Source: Desulfobacterales bacterium
GTDB lineage: Bacteria > Desulfobacterota > Desulfobacteria > Desulfobacterales > SURF-7
Length of the DNA stretch: 56,406 nt
Direction: 5' to 3'
Assembly: GCA_028277765.1 (NCBI GenBank)
Contig: JANQFQ010000052.1
Location: 1 to 56,406, forward strand
Shown here: positions 1 to 7,968 of the stretch, piece after piece
Layout of the letters: every line of letters starts with the position of its first letter
Numbering within the stretch: position 1 is the first letter of the stretch
Notes under the pieces: model-generated
Database searches by the model: none
The model's input: only the letters and a program-made list of their open reading frames with translations
What the model was told of the DNA's origin: nothing
Translations under genes and position numbers: made by a program

Positions 1-16
1 TGGATTTTATTTTCAT
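1..16 (-). CDS. Start of the next gene in the Hdr cluster (5' end only)
   Basis: An ATG on the minus strand (bases 16-14) lies 4 nt after the stop of the HdrA-NuoE gene, and a Shine-Dalgarno-like purine stretch overlaps the end of that gene. Only about five codons (M K I K S) are visible, so the product cannot be named. From the operon context one would expect a NuoF-like flavoprotein or the FMN domain of glutamate synthase; this is inference only. Confidence 0.3.
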
Positions 17-20
17 CGCT

Positions 21-899
21 TCATTCATATTGTTCCAGGACCTCCATGATTTCCTTTCGCTTCAGGTTGCCGTATATCTCACCGTCAACACTGATGACAG
101 GTGCCATGCTGCAGCACCCCAGGCAGCGAACGGTTTCCAGGGTGAACCGCATATCCTTTGTGGTACTGCCGTCTTCAAATTCAAGGTTGTCTTTCAGCCA
201 GTTTAAAAATTTTTCCGAACCCCGCACATAGCAGGTAGTCCCTGAACAGACATTGACGATATGTCTTCCCCTGGGAATTAAACTGAAGGCATTGTAAAAC
301 GTAGCAATTCTGTATATCAGGCTTAAGGGTATGTTCAGTTCAATCGAGACATACCGTAAAATATTCTCCGGAAGATAATTAAACCGGGTGTTTATTTCCT
401 TTAAGACCGGCATCAGGTTCCCCTTAACGCCTCTGTACCTGCCGATGATATCATTAACTTGTACAAACGCTTCTTCTTCCAGATGTATCCGCGGTTTTTC
501 CTCCGATTCTGGAAAAATCTCATATTTCACCGGGCAATTCTGGATGCATTCACCGCAGCCGTTGCACTTTTCTTCATCCACATGCCTGGCTGTTCGCTGA
601 ATTGAAGCCTTGAAGTTACCGGGTTCACCCGTAAGGCCCACAAGTTCCGAAAGGGTCAATATTTCAATATTACGATTCCGGGCGCATTCGACATATTTTG
701 GTGAGCCGATGCATGTGGCGCAATCCCCGGTGGGAAAGGTCTTGTCCAGGCGTGCCATCATGCCGCCGATTGACGGTTCTTTTTCCACCAGGTATACCTT
801 GAATCCCGAGTTTGCCAGGTCAAGGGACGCCTGCACCCCTGCGATTCCGCCGCCCTGTACAAGCACAGCACCTGTCTTTTTTGCTTCTATTTCTATCAT
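21..899 (-). CDS. HdrA (truncated)-NuoE fusion, electron-transfer subunit
   Basis: This is a 292-residue fusion. Residues 10-100 are the N-terminal FAD-binding part of HdrA, with a glycine-rich nucleotide loop at 16-21 and the HdrA-type cysteines C60 and C63 before SPKYVE. Residues 112-122 hold one [4Fe-4S] motif (C112, C115, C118, C122-P). Residues 145-290 match the thioredoxin-like [2Fe-2S] subunit NuoE/HoxE, with ligands C218, C223, C259 and C263. The rest of HdrA (about 650 residues in full-length proteins) is absent. The start overlaps the stop of the upstream zinc-ribbon frame as ATGA, implying translational coupling. NuoE normally partners NuoF to oxidise NADH, and HdrA passes electrons to HdrBC. 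A link between NAD(H), HdrBC and the upstream glutamate-synthase-like protein is inference. Cytoplasmic. Confidence 0.85.
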   Translation of the reverse strand: MIEIEAKKTGAVLVQGGGIAGVQASLDLANSGFKVYLVEKEPSIGGMMARLDKTFPTGDCATCIGSPKYVECARNRNIEILTLSELVGLTGEPGNFKASIQRTARHVDEEKCNGCGECIQNCPVKYEIFPESEEKPRIHLEEEAFVQVNDIIGRYRGVKGNLMPVLKEINTRFNYLPENILRYVSIELNIPLSLIYRIATFYNAFSLIPRGRHIVNVCSGTTCYVRGSEKFLNWLKDNLEFEDGSTTKDMRFTLETVRCLGCCSMAPVISVDGEIYGNLKRKEIMEVLEQYE

Positions 900-1071
900 G
901 AGTATCTCTTTTTATTTTCGGACGGGTTACCATCCTGAGTCTTTTCAATCTCGATTTTCTTTTTTCCTTTATCAATGCTCCTGTAACAACGGGGACAATA
1001 ATTTTTCCGTCGATTAAGTAACGGCCGACATCCTGCTGTCCGCATTCATCACATTTTAAGGATGTGGTCAT
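896..1071 (-). CDS. Small zinc-ribbon-like protein, interrupted by a frameshift
   Basis: The ATG at 1071 overlaps the hdrB stop (ATGA). The first frame encodes about 24 residues with a CDEC knuckle (residues 7-10). Reading on in that frame runs deep into the next gene and gives a basic nonsense tail. A -1 shift at the A-run on the minus strand (T1002-T1006 on the plus strand) gives a second knuckle, CPRC, about 16 residues later. It then gives a lysine-rich tail ending at a TGA (898-896) that overlaps the next ATG as ATGA. The corrected product is about 58 residues. Perfect coupling at both ends and a paired CxxC argue that this two-frame reading is the real gene. The cause may be a sequencing error in the homopolymer, slippage, or a true mutation. 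Function unknown; a small metal-binding partner of the Hdr proteins is possible. Confidence 0.6.
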
Positions 1072-1952
1072 GTGGCTGCAGATACTCCTGAAATAACCGC
1101 CCTTGTCACCTTTTCCGGGGGGACCATTAGTTTGTTCAATCCCGTTTTTTCCCTTGAAGCACCCAGGCAGAGTGCCAGCAGCTGAGTAATATACAAAATC
1201 GGCAGGTTATACTGCTTTCCCCTGTTTCTTTCGATATCCAGCTGCCGCATGTCCAGATTTACCTGGCACATGGGGCAGGCCACGGCGATACATTCAGCCC
1301 CGGCAGCTTCAGCCATGCTTAAAATCGAATCCGTCAGGCTGATAACCAGGTCTGTCCGTGTCAGGGCAAGCCCGCCGCCACAGCACTCAACCTTGTGGGG
1401 CCAGTCGATACTTTCCCCCCCCATAGCGGTGATCAGCCGGTCCATGGACGTGGGATTTTCAGGATCGTCAAACCCCATGATCTCCCTGGGCCGCACCAGC
1501 AGGCACCCGTAATAGGGGGCTACTTTCAGGCCGTTTAAAGAATACTTCAATTTTTCCTGAAGTGCGCCCAGCCCCAGGTCATGAATCAGCACTTCAATAA
1601 AGTGCCGGACATTTACGGATCCATCGTATTCTCCGCCCATGGCCTCGCCGACTTTTTGACGCATTCCAGGATTACTTGAAACTTCATGGTTTGCTGTTTT
1701 CAGCCGGCTGTAACAGGAAGCGCAGTTGACCACCACGTCCCGCCCGGCTTTTTGGGCCAGCTGCAGATTCGCGGCGCTGAGAGATGCCGCCAGCACCCGG
1801 TCGGTCTGATGGGCCGGTGTGGAACCGCAGCAGGACCAGCCTTTAAGTTCTATAAAATCGATACCAAGGGCCTCGGCCACAGCCTTGCTTGATGTATGCT
1901 GGTCCCGCGATGTTGATTCTGCCGAGCAGCCCGGATAGTAAGTGTATTTCAT
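1068..1952 (-). CDS. hdrB: HdrB-like subunit (two CCG domains)
   Basis: This 294-residue protein has two cysteine-rich CCG modules. The first has C9, C41-C42-G, C77 and C80; the second has C150, C190-C191-G, C226 and C229. This is the layout of HdrB, whose noncubane [4Fe-4S] clusters reduce disulfides in methanogens. In bacteria without CoM/CoB the acceptor is usually unknown. The gene lies 5 nt downstream of hdrC, and its stop overlaps the start of the small zinc-ribbon gene. The complete set of cysteines suggests a functional protein. The true electron acceptor cannot be read from the sequence; the neighbouring glutamate-synthase-like protein suggests that glutamate synthesis may be involved. 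Confidence 0.9.
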   Translation of the reverse strand: MKYTYYPGCSAESTSRDQHTSSKAVAEALGIDFIELKGWSCCGSTPAHQTDRVLAASLSAANLQLAQKAGRDVVVNCASCYSRLKTANHEVSSNPGMRQKVGEAMGGEYDGSVNVRHFIEVLIHDLGLGALQEKLKYSLNGLKVAPYYGCLLVRPREIMGFDDPENPTSMDRLITAMGGESIDWPHKVECCGGGLALTRTDLVISLTDSILSMAEAAGAECIAVACPMCQVNLDMRQLDIERNRGKQYNLPILYITQLLALCLGASREKTGLNKLMVPPEKVTRAVISGVSAAT

Positions 1953-1957
1953 TTTTT

Positions 1958-2515
1958 TTACCTTGTTTTCACGGTTTTATTAAAAATCCGTTTGACCGTC
2001 TTCTTGTCAGCATCCCAGGACGGCAGGAGTGCGATTTTTCCTTTTTTCAGCATGGCTGGAAACTTGTCCGTATCCTGCAGGTATGTCGATGTCCCGATTT
2101 TATAGGCCGCGATCATCCCCAGATCATACGTGCGGCCGAATATTTCAACAGTCTTCAGGAACGCCTTGTTAAAAAGCGGCGCATTCCCCGCCGGCACTTT
2201 CGCGCCTCTGGCCATAGCAAGCGCCCGCAGGGCGTCCATAACAGCGGCTGTGTCGATCCTCATGGGACAGCGCGCAAAACATGTTTCACAGGACGCACAT
2301 GTCCATATCAAATCGCTATCCAGAATCTCATTTCCCGCCCCCAGCTGCAGCCGACGGATTATTTCTGCTGGCGGTGATTCAGAATGGGCAGATACCGGGC
2401 AGCCGCTCGTGCACTTTTTACATTGAAAACAGACACTGAGATCAACGCCCGACATCTCCTGTACACTGCTTATGATGCCGTTGATTTTTTTCCCTTTTTT
2501 AATTCGTATCGTCAT
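1958..2515 (-). CDS. hdrC: HdrC-like ferredoxin subunit
   Basis: This 185-residue protein has two [4Fe-4S] motifs, C29/C32/C35/C39-P and C73/C76/C79/C83-P. A helical C-terminal part follows, as in HdrC and in the iron-sulfur half of HdrD or GlpC. HdrC relays electrons from HdrA to HdrB. It is the first gene of the tight hdrC-hdrB-(zinc ribbon)-hdrA/nuoE run. A gap of about 180 nt with a repeat remnant separates it from the amidotransferase gene upstream on the same strand. No strong promoter is visible in that gap, so read-through from the amidotransferase promoter is plausible. The ribosome binding site is weak (GGA about 13 nt before the ATG). Confidence 0.88.
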   Translation of the reverse strand: MTIRIKKGKKINGIISSVQEMSGVDLSVCFQCKKCTSGCPVSAHSESPPAEIIRRLQLGAGNEILDSDLIWTCASCETCFARCPMRIDTAAVMDALRALAMARGAKVPAGNAPLFNKAFLKTVEIFGRTYDLGMIAAYKIGTSTYLQDTDKFPAMLKKGKIALLPSWDADKKTVKRIFNKTVKTR

Positions 2516-2577
2516 GTTTTTTATATATCCTTATCGTCCAGCCTGGCTGTGTCATAATCCTTTATCAATTAACGTCA

Positions 2578-2675
2578 TGTTGGGTTTCGCTCTATCCTTT
2601 TGTTTGCATATACACAATTTAGTAGGTTGGGTTTTTAACCCAACAAAGCCATTATCGCTCAACCTACAACCTACA
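2578..2675. repeat. Remnants of a GTAGGTTGGGT/AACCCAACA-type intergenic repeat
   Basis: TGTTGGGTTTCGCTC (2578-2592), an inverted pair GTAGGTTGGG / AACCCAAC (2622-2643), and GCTCAACCTACAACCTACA (2657-2675) lie close together. They look like pieces of one interspersed palindromic repeat split by a second copy. Repeats of this look occur between genes in many bacteria (recalled, not searched). No coding frame is visible here. Confidence 0.55.
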
Positions 2676-2694
2676 ATAATATTTCATCCTTCCC

Positions 2695-5364
2695 TTATAT
2701 GGTTTCCCCTACCGTTTCTTTTTTCTCGTCTGCAATTTCTACGTTTACACCTGCTTTTTCCGAAATGGCCTTTCCCACGCTCACCGGAACCACCTTCCGG
2801 TAAACCTGTTCCGGGAACAGTTGTTTGCCGTCAACCGTCAACAGTTCATCAATTTTTATCTTGAACAGCCTCTCATTTTCTTCCAGATAAGGCAGGATCA
2901 GTTCCCAGTCTTCATCCGTCAGGGGAAGAAACATGCTGCCGTTGAGCTGCTCATCAATCAGATACCCTTGTGGGTCACGGACAAATATGGCCCCGCCTGA
3001 AGCCAGAGAGAACAGGTTGCTACCGGGATACGGTTCTGGCAGAGGAACAACATTTCCGTCATCGTCAAAGGTGATCCCGTTCAGAATGACAAAGCCGCCG
3101 CCATTATGGGGGTCACCTGCCATAAATGATTCCGCCAAAAAATCAAGGCAGGTACCGTTGATCACTACCCGCGGTTTTCCCACAGAATTGATCAGCGGCC
3201 GTCCGGCAGCATTTCCCATCACATACGTAGCGCCGCCCTTTGCACCATATAGAAACGTTTGGCCCACATCTCCGTAAATAACCAGTTTTCCGGTTTTGAT
3301 GATCTGGCCCAGCTGGTCCTGGGCATTGTTGTGAACCGTGATGGTAAGCCCGTCAATGCCGGATCCAAGATAGTCTCCAGAACTGCCGTATACATCGATG
3401 ACAACATCTTCCGTTTCTGGTCCCAGGCCGCAGCCAATATACCGCTGGCCCTTACAATTAAAAGAGACAAACCGCCGCCACCCCATTCTATAGGCATCCA
3501 CAAGGAGCGCGGCATCACATTCATCCCCTTCAGGCAGGAACCGTTCTGCGTTAATGACCAGAGTGGTTTCGCCCGTTTCCGGCCCCCGTAATTTGGCGCG
3601 GGATTTATAATCAATCAGGCGGTAGGCACTCCCCTTGTCGTCTGCATCAACATTGGGGAGGCTATTAAACAGCCTGTCCAGTTCACTCCGGATAATATGG
3701 ATAATATGGCCCCGCTTTTTAGTGCCAACAGGGTATTTAAGATCGTTCAGCATCGTCAGGGCTTTAATCGCCTTTTCAGTCTTTTTGGGTTCTTTTCCGT
3801 GCTGCCGGAGAATACCGCAGGTAATCTGCACATCATCAATACCCCACCTTGAAATATTACCTTGGACATAATTGAAAAGGTCTTCCGTGTCACCGGTGTC
3901 AAATATTTGCGTAATAGATTTTCCGATATCACCACTGTGTGCAGATGACATGGGGGTATCTTTTGTAAAGTCACATCCTTCATTTTGATACGGCATTGGT
4001 ACCGGCATGCCGAATTTATCCGTGCATGACATTGTTAACTTTCCGCGGTCATCCTTTTCCAGATTGAAAATGAATGCCCCGCCGTCCGTATGGCTCCCGC
4101 CGCGGGCATTCCAGTAACGGTCTGCTACAGGGCATATCCTTTTATCGTCTTTTGAAAGACTCGCAAGGGTTGCATCAATTGCCTGTTTTTCCGAACCGAC
4201 CAGGCCCACCTGGACGTCCCCTTTGGAAAAAGCAAAAACCTGCGGACGAAGCATGGCCGTATCTGTTATTCCCAGGAGTTGATATCTTTTCTCTTTTGCA
4301 ATATTCCTCGCAATAATAAAAAACCAGGGCCCGTCCGGTGAACCGTGCATATGCGCGGCCTGTATGGCGCGGTAAGTAGCCTTTTTTTCCTCGGGGAGGC
4401 GGTCAAAATCAAGTTCCGTCGTCGGCGCCAAGGCCTCAATGATATTTTCCAGGGGATAATGATATATCCTGTTTAAGAGGTCGAACATCAGCGCGGACAC
4501 CTCGGTGTCGGTGAGAAACTGCGGGTAAATATTCCGCTGCAGCAGGTATTCGGTAACAGAATGATAATTGGCAAAGTCTCCGTTATGAACCAGCGCCATG
4601 TCTATGCCTGCAAAAGGATGTGCGCCTCCTGGATGCCAGACACGGCCCTTTGTGGGAAACCGCTGATGCGCTATCCAGACATGCGCGCGCAGGTCTTCGA
4701 TTTTGTAATACTTAACAATTGCTTCAGCGTATCCCACAACCTTGAGGATCATGATATTTTTTCCATGGGATAGAACAAAGGCCTTCTGGTCGCCCAGGGA
4801 AGCGTAATATTCCTGGTTAAGATTGAAACTGTTCTGGTTCACAAACTCATCTTCCGCTTCATCCCGGTCCAGAGCTTCAAATCGATTCTCCTTGATAAAC
4901 GCGTCAAGTCTCCCCTGTTTTACGCGAACAAAATACCGCCACACATCTGGTGGTCTTACTTCCAGGCCGGCTACGGATGTCCAATCATCAACGGTTTCAA
5001 TTTCCCCGGATCCTGATACGTCAAAATTGGACCTAATATACTTGTTTTCAAGTTCTGAACGAATGTCAGGATCAAGAAAAGCGACATGGAGCATATAGGA
5101 ATCATCAAGCACCTCACGGCTCACACCCAATTGTTCCGGGACCAAACCGACAGCAGCAATACCGCCGCCCTTCCCATTACCCCTGTTGTGCATCAATCTT
5201 GAAGGCTCATAGATATGCCGGCCAGCCATAGCTTTGCTGCAGCAAAACCCGACAACACCGCACCCGCCTTCTTCCTCGCATTTTCTGATTGTATCCGGAA
5301 GCGCAGCCTTTTTAATAAGGCGTTTCTTGGAAGCCAGAATTGCTTTTACGCGTTCATACGCCAT
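2695..5364 (-). CDS. Glutamate synthase-like: class II glutamine amidotransferase fused to GXGXG domain, no FMN synthase domain
   Basis: The ATG at 5364 has GGAG 8 nt upstream; a GTG 15 nt further up is less likely. Numbering from that ATG, the catalytic amidotransferase cysteine is about C35 (EEGGCGVVGF), followed by MHNRGNGKGG. The first ~450 residues resemble the GltB/PurF class II glutaminase domain. The C-terminal ~300 residues form the GXGXG beta-helix, with repeats such as YGSSGDYLGSG and GAKGGATYVMG. The central and FMN/Fe-S synthase domains of GltB are missing, so this is like rhizobial GlxB plus GlxC fused. The FMN part (GlxD-like) would have to be encoded elsewhere, probably past base 1. 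Ammonia released here would feed that subunit. The leader carries a predicted ANTAR-type attenuator. Co-orientation with hdrC-hdrB-hdrA/nuoE suggests an Hdr-linked glutamate synthase (inference). Confidence 0.85.
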   Translation of the reverse strand: MAYERVKAILASKKRLIKKAALPDTIRKCEEEGGCGVVGFCCSKAMAGRHIYEPSRLMHNRGNGKGGGIAAVGLVPEQLGVSREVLDDSYMLHVAFLDPDIRSELENKYIRSNFDVSGSGEIETVDDWTSVAGLEVRPPDVWRYFVRVKQGRLDAFIKENRFEALDRDEAEDEFVNQNSFNLNQEYYASLGDQKAFVLSHGKNIMILKVVGYAEAIVKYYKIEDLRAHVWIAHQRFPTKGRVWHPGGAHPFAGIDMALVHNGDFANYHSVTEYLLQRNIYPQFLTDTEVSALMFDLLNRIYHYPLENIIEALAPTTELDFDRLPEEKKATYRAIQAAHMHGSPDGPWFFIIARNIAKEKRYQLLGITDTAMLRPQVFAFSKGDVQVGLVGSEKQAIDATLASLSKDDKRICPVADRYWNARGGSHTDGGAFIFNLEKDDRGKLTMSCTDKFGMPVPMPYQNEGCDFTKDTPMSSAHSGDIGKSITQIFDTGDTEDLFNYVQGNISRWGIDDVQITCGILRQHGKEPKKTEKAIKALTMLNDLKYPVGTKKRGHIIHIIRSELDRLFNSLPNVDADDKGSAYRLIDYKSRAKLRGPETGETTLVINAERFLPEGDECDAALLVDAYRMGWRRFVSFNCKGQRYIGCGLGPETEDVVIDVYGSSGDYLGSGIDGLTITVHNNAQDQLGQIIKTGKLVIYGDVGQTFLYGAKGGATYVMGNAAGRPLINSVGKPRVVINGTCLDFLAESFMAGDPHNGGGFVILNGITFDDDGNVVPLPEPYPGSNLFSLASGGAIFVRDPQGYLIDEQLNGSMFLPLTDEDWELILPYLEENERLFKIKIDELLTVDGKQLFPEQVYRKVVPVSVGKAISEKAGVNVEIADEKKETVGETI

Positions 5365-5396
5365 ATGATTATGCTCCACACAACTTAAAAGTTAAC

Positions 5397-5485
5397 AAAA
5401 AAAGGCGTCTCTCCCTAAAAATAGGAAACTGACGCCTTTGTCTTGCACTATATTTCAGCTCAAAAACTTCTTTGTGTTTGAACTG
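5397..5485 (-). promoter_or_regulatory. Predicted ANTAR antitermination leader with intrinsic terminator
   Basis: Read on the minus strand. P1 (5485-5456) is an 11-pair hairpin with one C.U mismatch that closes on a hexaloop AAAGAA (5473-5468; A1, G4). P2 (5442-5431) is GAC-AAAGGC-GUC, again with A1 and G4. The P2 loop and 3' strand are also the 5' arm of a 9-bp terminator stem (AAAGGCGTC/GACGCCTTT, inner CCTA/TAGG) that ends in seven T (5403-5397), 33 nt before the ATG. The two folds exclude each other. This matches the published dual-hexaloop ANTAR target architecture; binding is inferred. Confidence 0.65.
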
Positions 5486-5503
5486 TTAAAAAATAATTAA
5501 GTT

Positions 5504-5532
5504 TTTTTAATTGATTCACTCAGAATTGTCAA
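5504..5532 (-). promoter_or_regulatory. Promoter of the amidotransferase/Hdr cluster
   Basis: TTGACA (5532-5527), 17 nt spacer, TAAAAA (5509-5504). The start site would be near 5497, just before hairpin P1. The block TTGACAAT--TGAGT is shared with the gltB promoter at 7969. The divergent region 5533-5798 is AT-rich, and I see no other element in it. Confidence 0.55.
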
Positions 5533-5798
5533 GCATAAAACGTATAAATATCAACATATTAAGCTGTTCTTACGCTTCATGGCGATTTATTATTTCTACT
5601 AATCAAAACAGTCGCCATAATTGTATATATATAATTTTTAAGTTTTTAAACTGAACAGATTAAATTTTCCGGTGAACACTTTTAAAAAAAACATTTGTTA
5701 TTTTTTATTTTTCCAGTTGTTATAAATATAATAATATGTAAAGTAATTTTAAAGTTACTTCATAAATATTGTTTTTAATACATAAAGTTATAAAAACC

Positions 5799-7103
5799 AT
5801 GCCTGTTAGAAAAAAAAAGGTGACATCCGGTGTAAACCACCTGGATAAACTTCTCGGTGGCGGCATTATTATCGGGGACAACGTTGTTTGGTATGATGAT
5901 GCTGGCAGCTTAGCACCGTTATTTTGTCAAAATCTTATTAAGGCCTCCCAGGAGCAGAAAAAATCATTAATTTATATATGTTTTGACCACAGCCCAAAAA
6001 ATCTGCTTGAAAAACTGGGCCCCCTTTCAAAAAATACCTATTTAACAATTCTTGACTGTTTCACAAACGGAAAGGGGGAGGGTGCTGATATTTTTCAAAA
6101 ATTTTACAGAAAGAAACAGCCTGAGAGTGGATGCCGGACAATTAATGTAGACCAGCCACATAATGTTGATCATGTAACCGGCGCTTTTTACGGCCTTCAC
6201 AAAACCATGAAAGGGGATGTCCGGTTTATTTTTGACAGCCTCACCGGTATGCAAGGATTGTGGGGTGGTGAAGATGAGATCCTTAAATTTTATTCACACG
6301 CCTGCCCCCGCCTCTATGAATTGAACACAATCGCATACTGGATTATAGAAAACGAAGCACATTCCCAGCACTTTAAGGCGCATATCAATAAAATAACCCA
6401 GGTTGCTATTGATCTGTCATTAAAAAGAGGCAAGACAACCCTGTCCATATTAAAGGCAGACAAACGGAATCTTGACCTGCTTAACAAGCCTGCCAGCTAC
6501 TGGAATAACGGTCTCGATATTACCTTTGACGCAGAAGGTGAAACCACAAGCCGATTGAATCTTGGAAACCGTTTAAAAGAACTGAGAACAAAAAGAGGGT
6601 TTTCACAGACAGAGATCGCAAGGTTGATCGGTGTAACACCAAGCACCATATCACAGGTGGAAAACAATCAGATATATCCTTCCCTACCGGCACTTATTAA
6701 GATGTCCGAAATTCTATCCGTTGATTTAAGTTCCCTCCTGCAGGGAGTCTTGAATAAAGACAAGCCCATAGTATTTCCTGCAGCCGATTCGGTTGATGTT
6801 CATCTGCCGGCCGCCCCCAAGGGGAGCATTAAATCCAAGCTGTTAATCCCTGAAGGTTTTAAAGCCAGAACAGAACCGTATATTATCGATATTCTCGCCG
6901 GCAGTAAACTGCCATCTCACTTTTTTAATCATAAAGGAGAAGAGGTTGGATATGTTTTATCCGGGGAGCTGCGATTTAAAACAGAAAACGGTATTCTGAC
7001 AGCATCTACAGGAGACCTTATCTATCTTACCTCTGAGATGCCAACGCAATGGGAAAATTCAGGAGTGGAGACAGCAAGCCTCTTATGGCTTAAAGTTAAA
7101 TAA
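5799..7103 (+). CDS. RecA/KaiC-like domain + XRE helix-turn-helix + cupin regulator
   Basis: The ATG at 5799 is preferred over a TTG at 5769. Residues 8-250 resemble a KaiC/RecA-superfamily fold (SGVNHLDKLLGGGI at the start, FIFDSLTG as the Walker B-like strand). The expected Walker A GxxxxGK[ST] is replaced by a sequence with no GK, so ATP hydrolysis is doubtful. Residues ~260-320 are an XRE-type helix-turn-helix (LGNRLKELRTKRGFSQTEIA). The C-terminal ~75 residues are a cupin-2 barrel (EEVGYVLSGELRF), typical of small-ligand sensing in MerR/XRE-cupin regulators. It is divergent from the glutamate-synthase-like cluster and 81 nt upstream of the ANTAR gene, so it probably controls one or both. 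The ligand is unknown. Confidence 0.8.
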   Translation: MPVRKKKVTSGVNHLDKLLGGGIIIGDNVVWYDDAGSLAPLFCQNLIKASQEQKKSLIYICFDHSPKNLLEKLGPLSKNTYLTILDCFTNGKGEGADIFQKFYRKKQPESGCRTINVDQPHNVDHVTGAFYGLHKTMKGDVRFIFDSLTGMQGLWGGEDEILKFYSHACPRLYELNTIAYWIIENEAHSQHFKAHINKITQVAIDLSLKRGKTTLSILKADKRNLDLLNKPASYWNNGLDITFDAEGETTSRLNLGNRLKELRTKRGFSQTEIARLIGVTPSTISQVENNQIYPSLPALIKMSEILSVDLSSLLQGVLNKDKPIVFPAADSVDVHLPAAPKGSIKSKLLIPEGFKARTEPYIIDILAGSKLPSHFFNHKGEEVGYVLSGELRFKTENGILTASTGDLIYLTSEMPTQWENSGVETASLLWLKVK

Positions 7104-7184
7104 TATTTAGTATTTATCCCTTTATACGATCTAGAACATTTTCTGTCTGGAACATTTAACAGGTGAAAAAAAGGTTTTATTTTC

Positions 7185-7910
7185 ATGTCAAAAAAAACTA
7201 AAAACAGAGCGCTAGAAAGTCCAGATAAATACATCAAGGCGCTTATGGATATCAGCCAGGCAATTACGTCTGAACAATACATTGAAGATATCCTGAAGCT
7301 GATTGTGATGGTGACAGCCAATGTAACCGGTGTTGAGATCTGCTCCCTGTGGTTAATCGAAGAAAAAAATAACAAGAAACGAATTCATCTTAAGGCAACC
7401 CAGGCGATTGACCAGGAGTATGTGAAAGACCGGACACTTACCCTGGATGAGGGTGTTGTCGGCCATGTTGTCTCAACCCAAAAACCTCTTATTATTAAGA
7501 ATATTCTATTCGAGCCTAGATTCAAAGAAAGAGAAATGGCAAAAAAGTTGGGACTGGTATCAATGCTTGGCGTCCCCCTTCAGGTCAGGGATGAGGGGGT
7601 TATTGGCGTTCTGAATTGTTTTACGGCAAAAGAACATGAGTTTTCTGAAACAGAAGTAAACCTTGTTACAGCTGTGGCAAACCAGGCAGCGGTGGCCATT
7701 TATAATACTAAACTGATGGTCAATGCAAAGGTTATCCAGGAAGAGCTCGAAACCCGGAAACTGGTTGAGCGTGCAAAAGAGGTTCTTATGCGAGTGCGCA
7801 ACATGGATGGCTCCCAGGCGTTTCGGTGGATGCAGAAACGGAGTATGGACTCAAGGAAATCAATGCGTGAAATTGCCGAGGCCGTTCTCCTTTCAGAGGA
7901 TCTCTATTAA
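7185..7910 (+). CDS. GAF-ANTAR transcription antiterminator
   Basis: This 241-residue protein has a GAF sensor domain at residues ~18-170 (ILKLIVMVTANVTGVEICSL through NQAAVAIYNT) and a short coiled linker. The C-terminal three-helix ANTAR domain spans ~185-238 (LVERAKEVLMRVRNMDGSQA, then AFRWMQKRSMDSRKSMREIA). ANTAR domains bind RNA with two hexaloop hairpins and prevent terminator formation (NasR, AmiR, EutV). No receiver domain is present, so the signal presumably acts through GAF. It lies 205 nt upstream of gltB, whose leader, like those of gdhA and the amidotransferase gene, contains hairpins of the expected type. I infer that this protein is the local nitrogen antiterminator. It probably shares a transcript with the XRE-cupin gene. 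Confidence 0.9.
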   Translation: MSKKTKNRALESPDKYIKALMDISQAITSEQYIEDILKLIVMVTANVTGVEICSLWLIEEKNNKKRIHLKATQAIDQEYVKDRTLTLDEGVVGHVVSTQKPLIIKNILFEPRFKEREMAKKLGLVSMLGVPLQVRDEGVIGVLNCFTAKEHEFSETEVNLVTAVANQAAVAIYNTKLMVNAKVIQEELETRKLVERAKEVLMRVRNMDGSQAFRWMQKRSMDSRKSMREIAEAVLLSEDLY

Positions 7911-7968
7911 TCATTTCGATTTAGCGGGACTAACAATGATTGTTGTGATTCAGTAAGACTAATAAGCC

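Noticed and set aside
820..1071. 83-residue frame read straight through the zinc-ribbon start
   Set aside because: Its second half is out of phase with the CPRC knuckle and overlaps the HdrA-NuoE gene by about 80 nt; the -1 shifted reading ends cleanly at ATGA.
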